Origin: JBPOHE01 sp052035915 | Lineage (GTDB): Bacteria > Pseudomonadota > Gammaproteobacteria > Chromatiales > Chromatiaceae | Direction: 5' to 3' | NCBI GenBank assembly: GCA_052035915.1 | Contig: JBPOHE010000085.1 | Location: 1-57,383 of the forward strand | DNA: 57,383 nucleotides | Part shown: in pieces, positions 56,916 to 57,383 of the stretch | Position numbering within the stretch: position 1 is the stretch's first letter | Layout: each line of letters opens with the position of its first letter | Translations under genes and position numbers: made by a program | The notes under the pieces: model-generated | Told to the model about the DNA's origin: nothing | Seen by the model: only the letters and a program-made list of their open reading frames with translations | Databases searched by the model: none

Positions 56916-57383
56916 ATGCGCGCCTATCTCGATCTGCTCCGACTCTTGCTCGACCAGGGGGCGCGCAAGTCGGATCGCACCGGCACCGGTACCCTGAGCC
57001 TGTTCGGACATCAGATGCGTTTCGATCTGAGTCAGGGTTTCCCGCTGCTGACCACCAAGAAGCTACACCTGAAGTCGATCATCCACGAGCTGCTCTGGTT
57101 CCTGCGTGGCGAGACCAATGTCCGCTCCCTCAAGGAAGCCGGGGTCAGCATCTGGGACGAATGGGCGGACGAGCAGGATGAGCTGGGGCCTATCTACGGT
57201 TATCAATGGCGCTCCTGGCCGACCCCGGACGGCGGCCACATCGACCAGATCAGCGAGCTGATCCAGCAGATCCGCGCCACTCCGGATTCCCGTCGCCTCA
57301 TCGTCAGCGCCTGGAACGTCGCCGATCTGCCACGCATGGCGTTGCCACCCTGTCATCTGTTGTTCCAGCTCTATGTCGCCGAT
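56916..57383 (+). CDS. thyA: Thymidylate synthase (truncated by window end)
   Basis: The first 156 residues of a ThyA of E. coli type (264 aa). It starts MRAYLDLLRLLLDQGARKSDRTGTGTLSLFG (Arg21 in the phosphate-binding loop), with TTKKLHLKSIIHELLWFLRG and the catalytic cysteine Cys146 in MALPPCHLLFQ, the same number as in E. coli. The 3' end lies past the window. It converts dUMP to dTMP with methylene-THF. It is in the usual lgt-thyA operon. Confidence 0.97.
   Translation, partial: MRAYLDLLRLLLDQGARKSDRTGTGTLSLFGHQMRFDLSQGFPLLTTKKLHLKSIIHELLWFLRGETNVRSLKEAGVSIWDEWADEQDELGPIYGYQWRSWPTPDGGHIDQISELIQQIRATPDSRRLIVSAWNVADLPRMALPPCHLLFQLYVAD

Overview
The window reads as a GC-rich gammaproteobacterial chromosome. 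Three things support this: the origin-proximal order mnmG-rsmG-parA-parB-atpIBEFHAGDC, the glmU-glmS pair, and the E. coli-like UvrD and ThyA sequences. The haem-uptake, TRAP, cytochrome c'-like and NO-response genes would fit a Chromatiales-type or similar environmental lineage. That finer placement is a guess; no rRNA gene is present to test it.

Region 1 (1-2357) is accessory DNA. It is a stretch of integron gene cassettes with no integrase in view. Four attC sites can be recognised, and for three cassettes the 5' end is the exact complement of the cassette's own R'' core. The array decays into tandem gene-poor cassettes and is interrupted by REP/MITE-like palindromes.

Region 2 (2358-17721) is mostly on the minus strand. 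It holds two MoxR-DUF58 clusters. The first is RDD, SpoIIM, DUF4129, DUF4350, MoxR, DUF58; the second is MoxR, DUF58, TgpA transglutaminase. They flank a nitric-oxide/anaerobic-response type module: 12-TM NnrS-like protein, DUF2249, hemerythrin, SirB, c'-like cytochrome and a Dnr-like Crp/Fnr regulator.

Region 3 (18220-37899) is core chromosome: tRNA modification, 16S methylation, chromosome partitioning, the complete F1Fo ATP synthase, an FKBP isomerase, the UDP-GlcNAc enzymes, UvrD, HemW and ribosomal protein L31.

Region 4 (38176-44704) holds a two-gene ABC-type ATPase plus small acidic-motif protein module that resembles anti-phage systems, a GDSL autotransporter esterase, and a VIT/von Willebrand A protein.

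Region 5 (44729-53249, minus strand) is a transport block. A TRAP-T transporter with its TatT lipoprotein runs into exbB-exbD-tonB and a HugZ-type haem-utilisation gene; upstream lies an Amt ammonium channel with a sigma54-like promoter. The window ends with a DUF255 thioredoxin-like protein, lgt and a truncated thyA.

The most unusual non-coding feature is a dispersed intergenic element found four times (near 9.5, 18.0, 33.7 and 53.8 kb). Its core is two 17-bp palindromes, GTTCTC-N5-GAGAAC, always 23-24 nt apart, set inside longer shared flanks.
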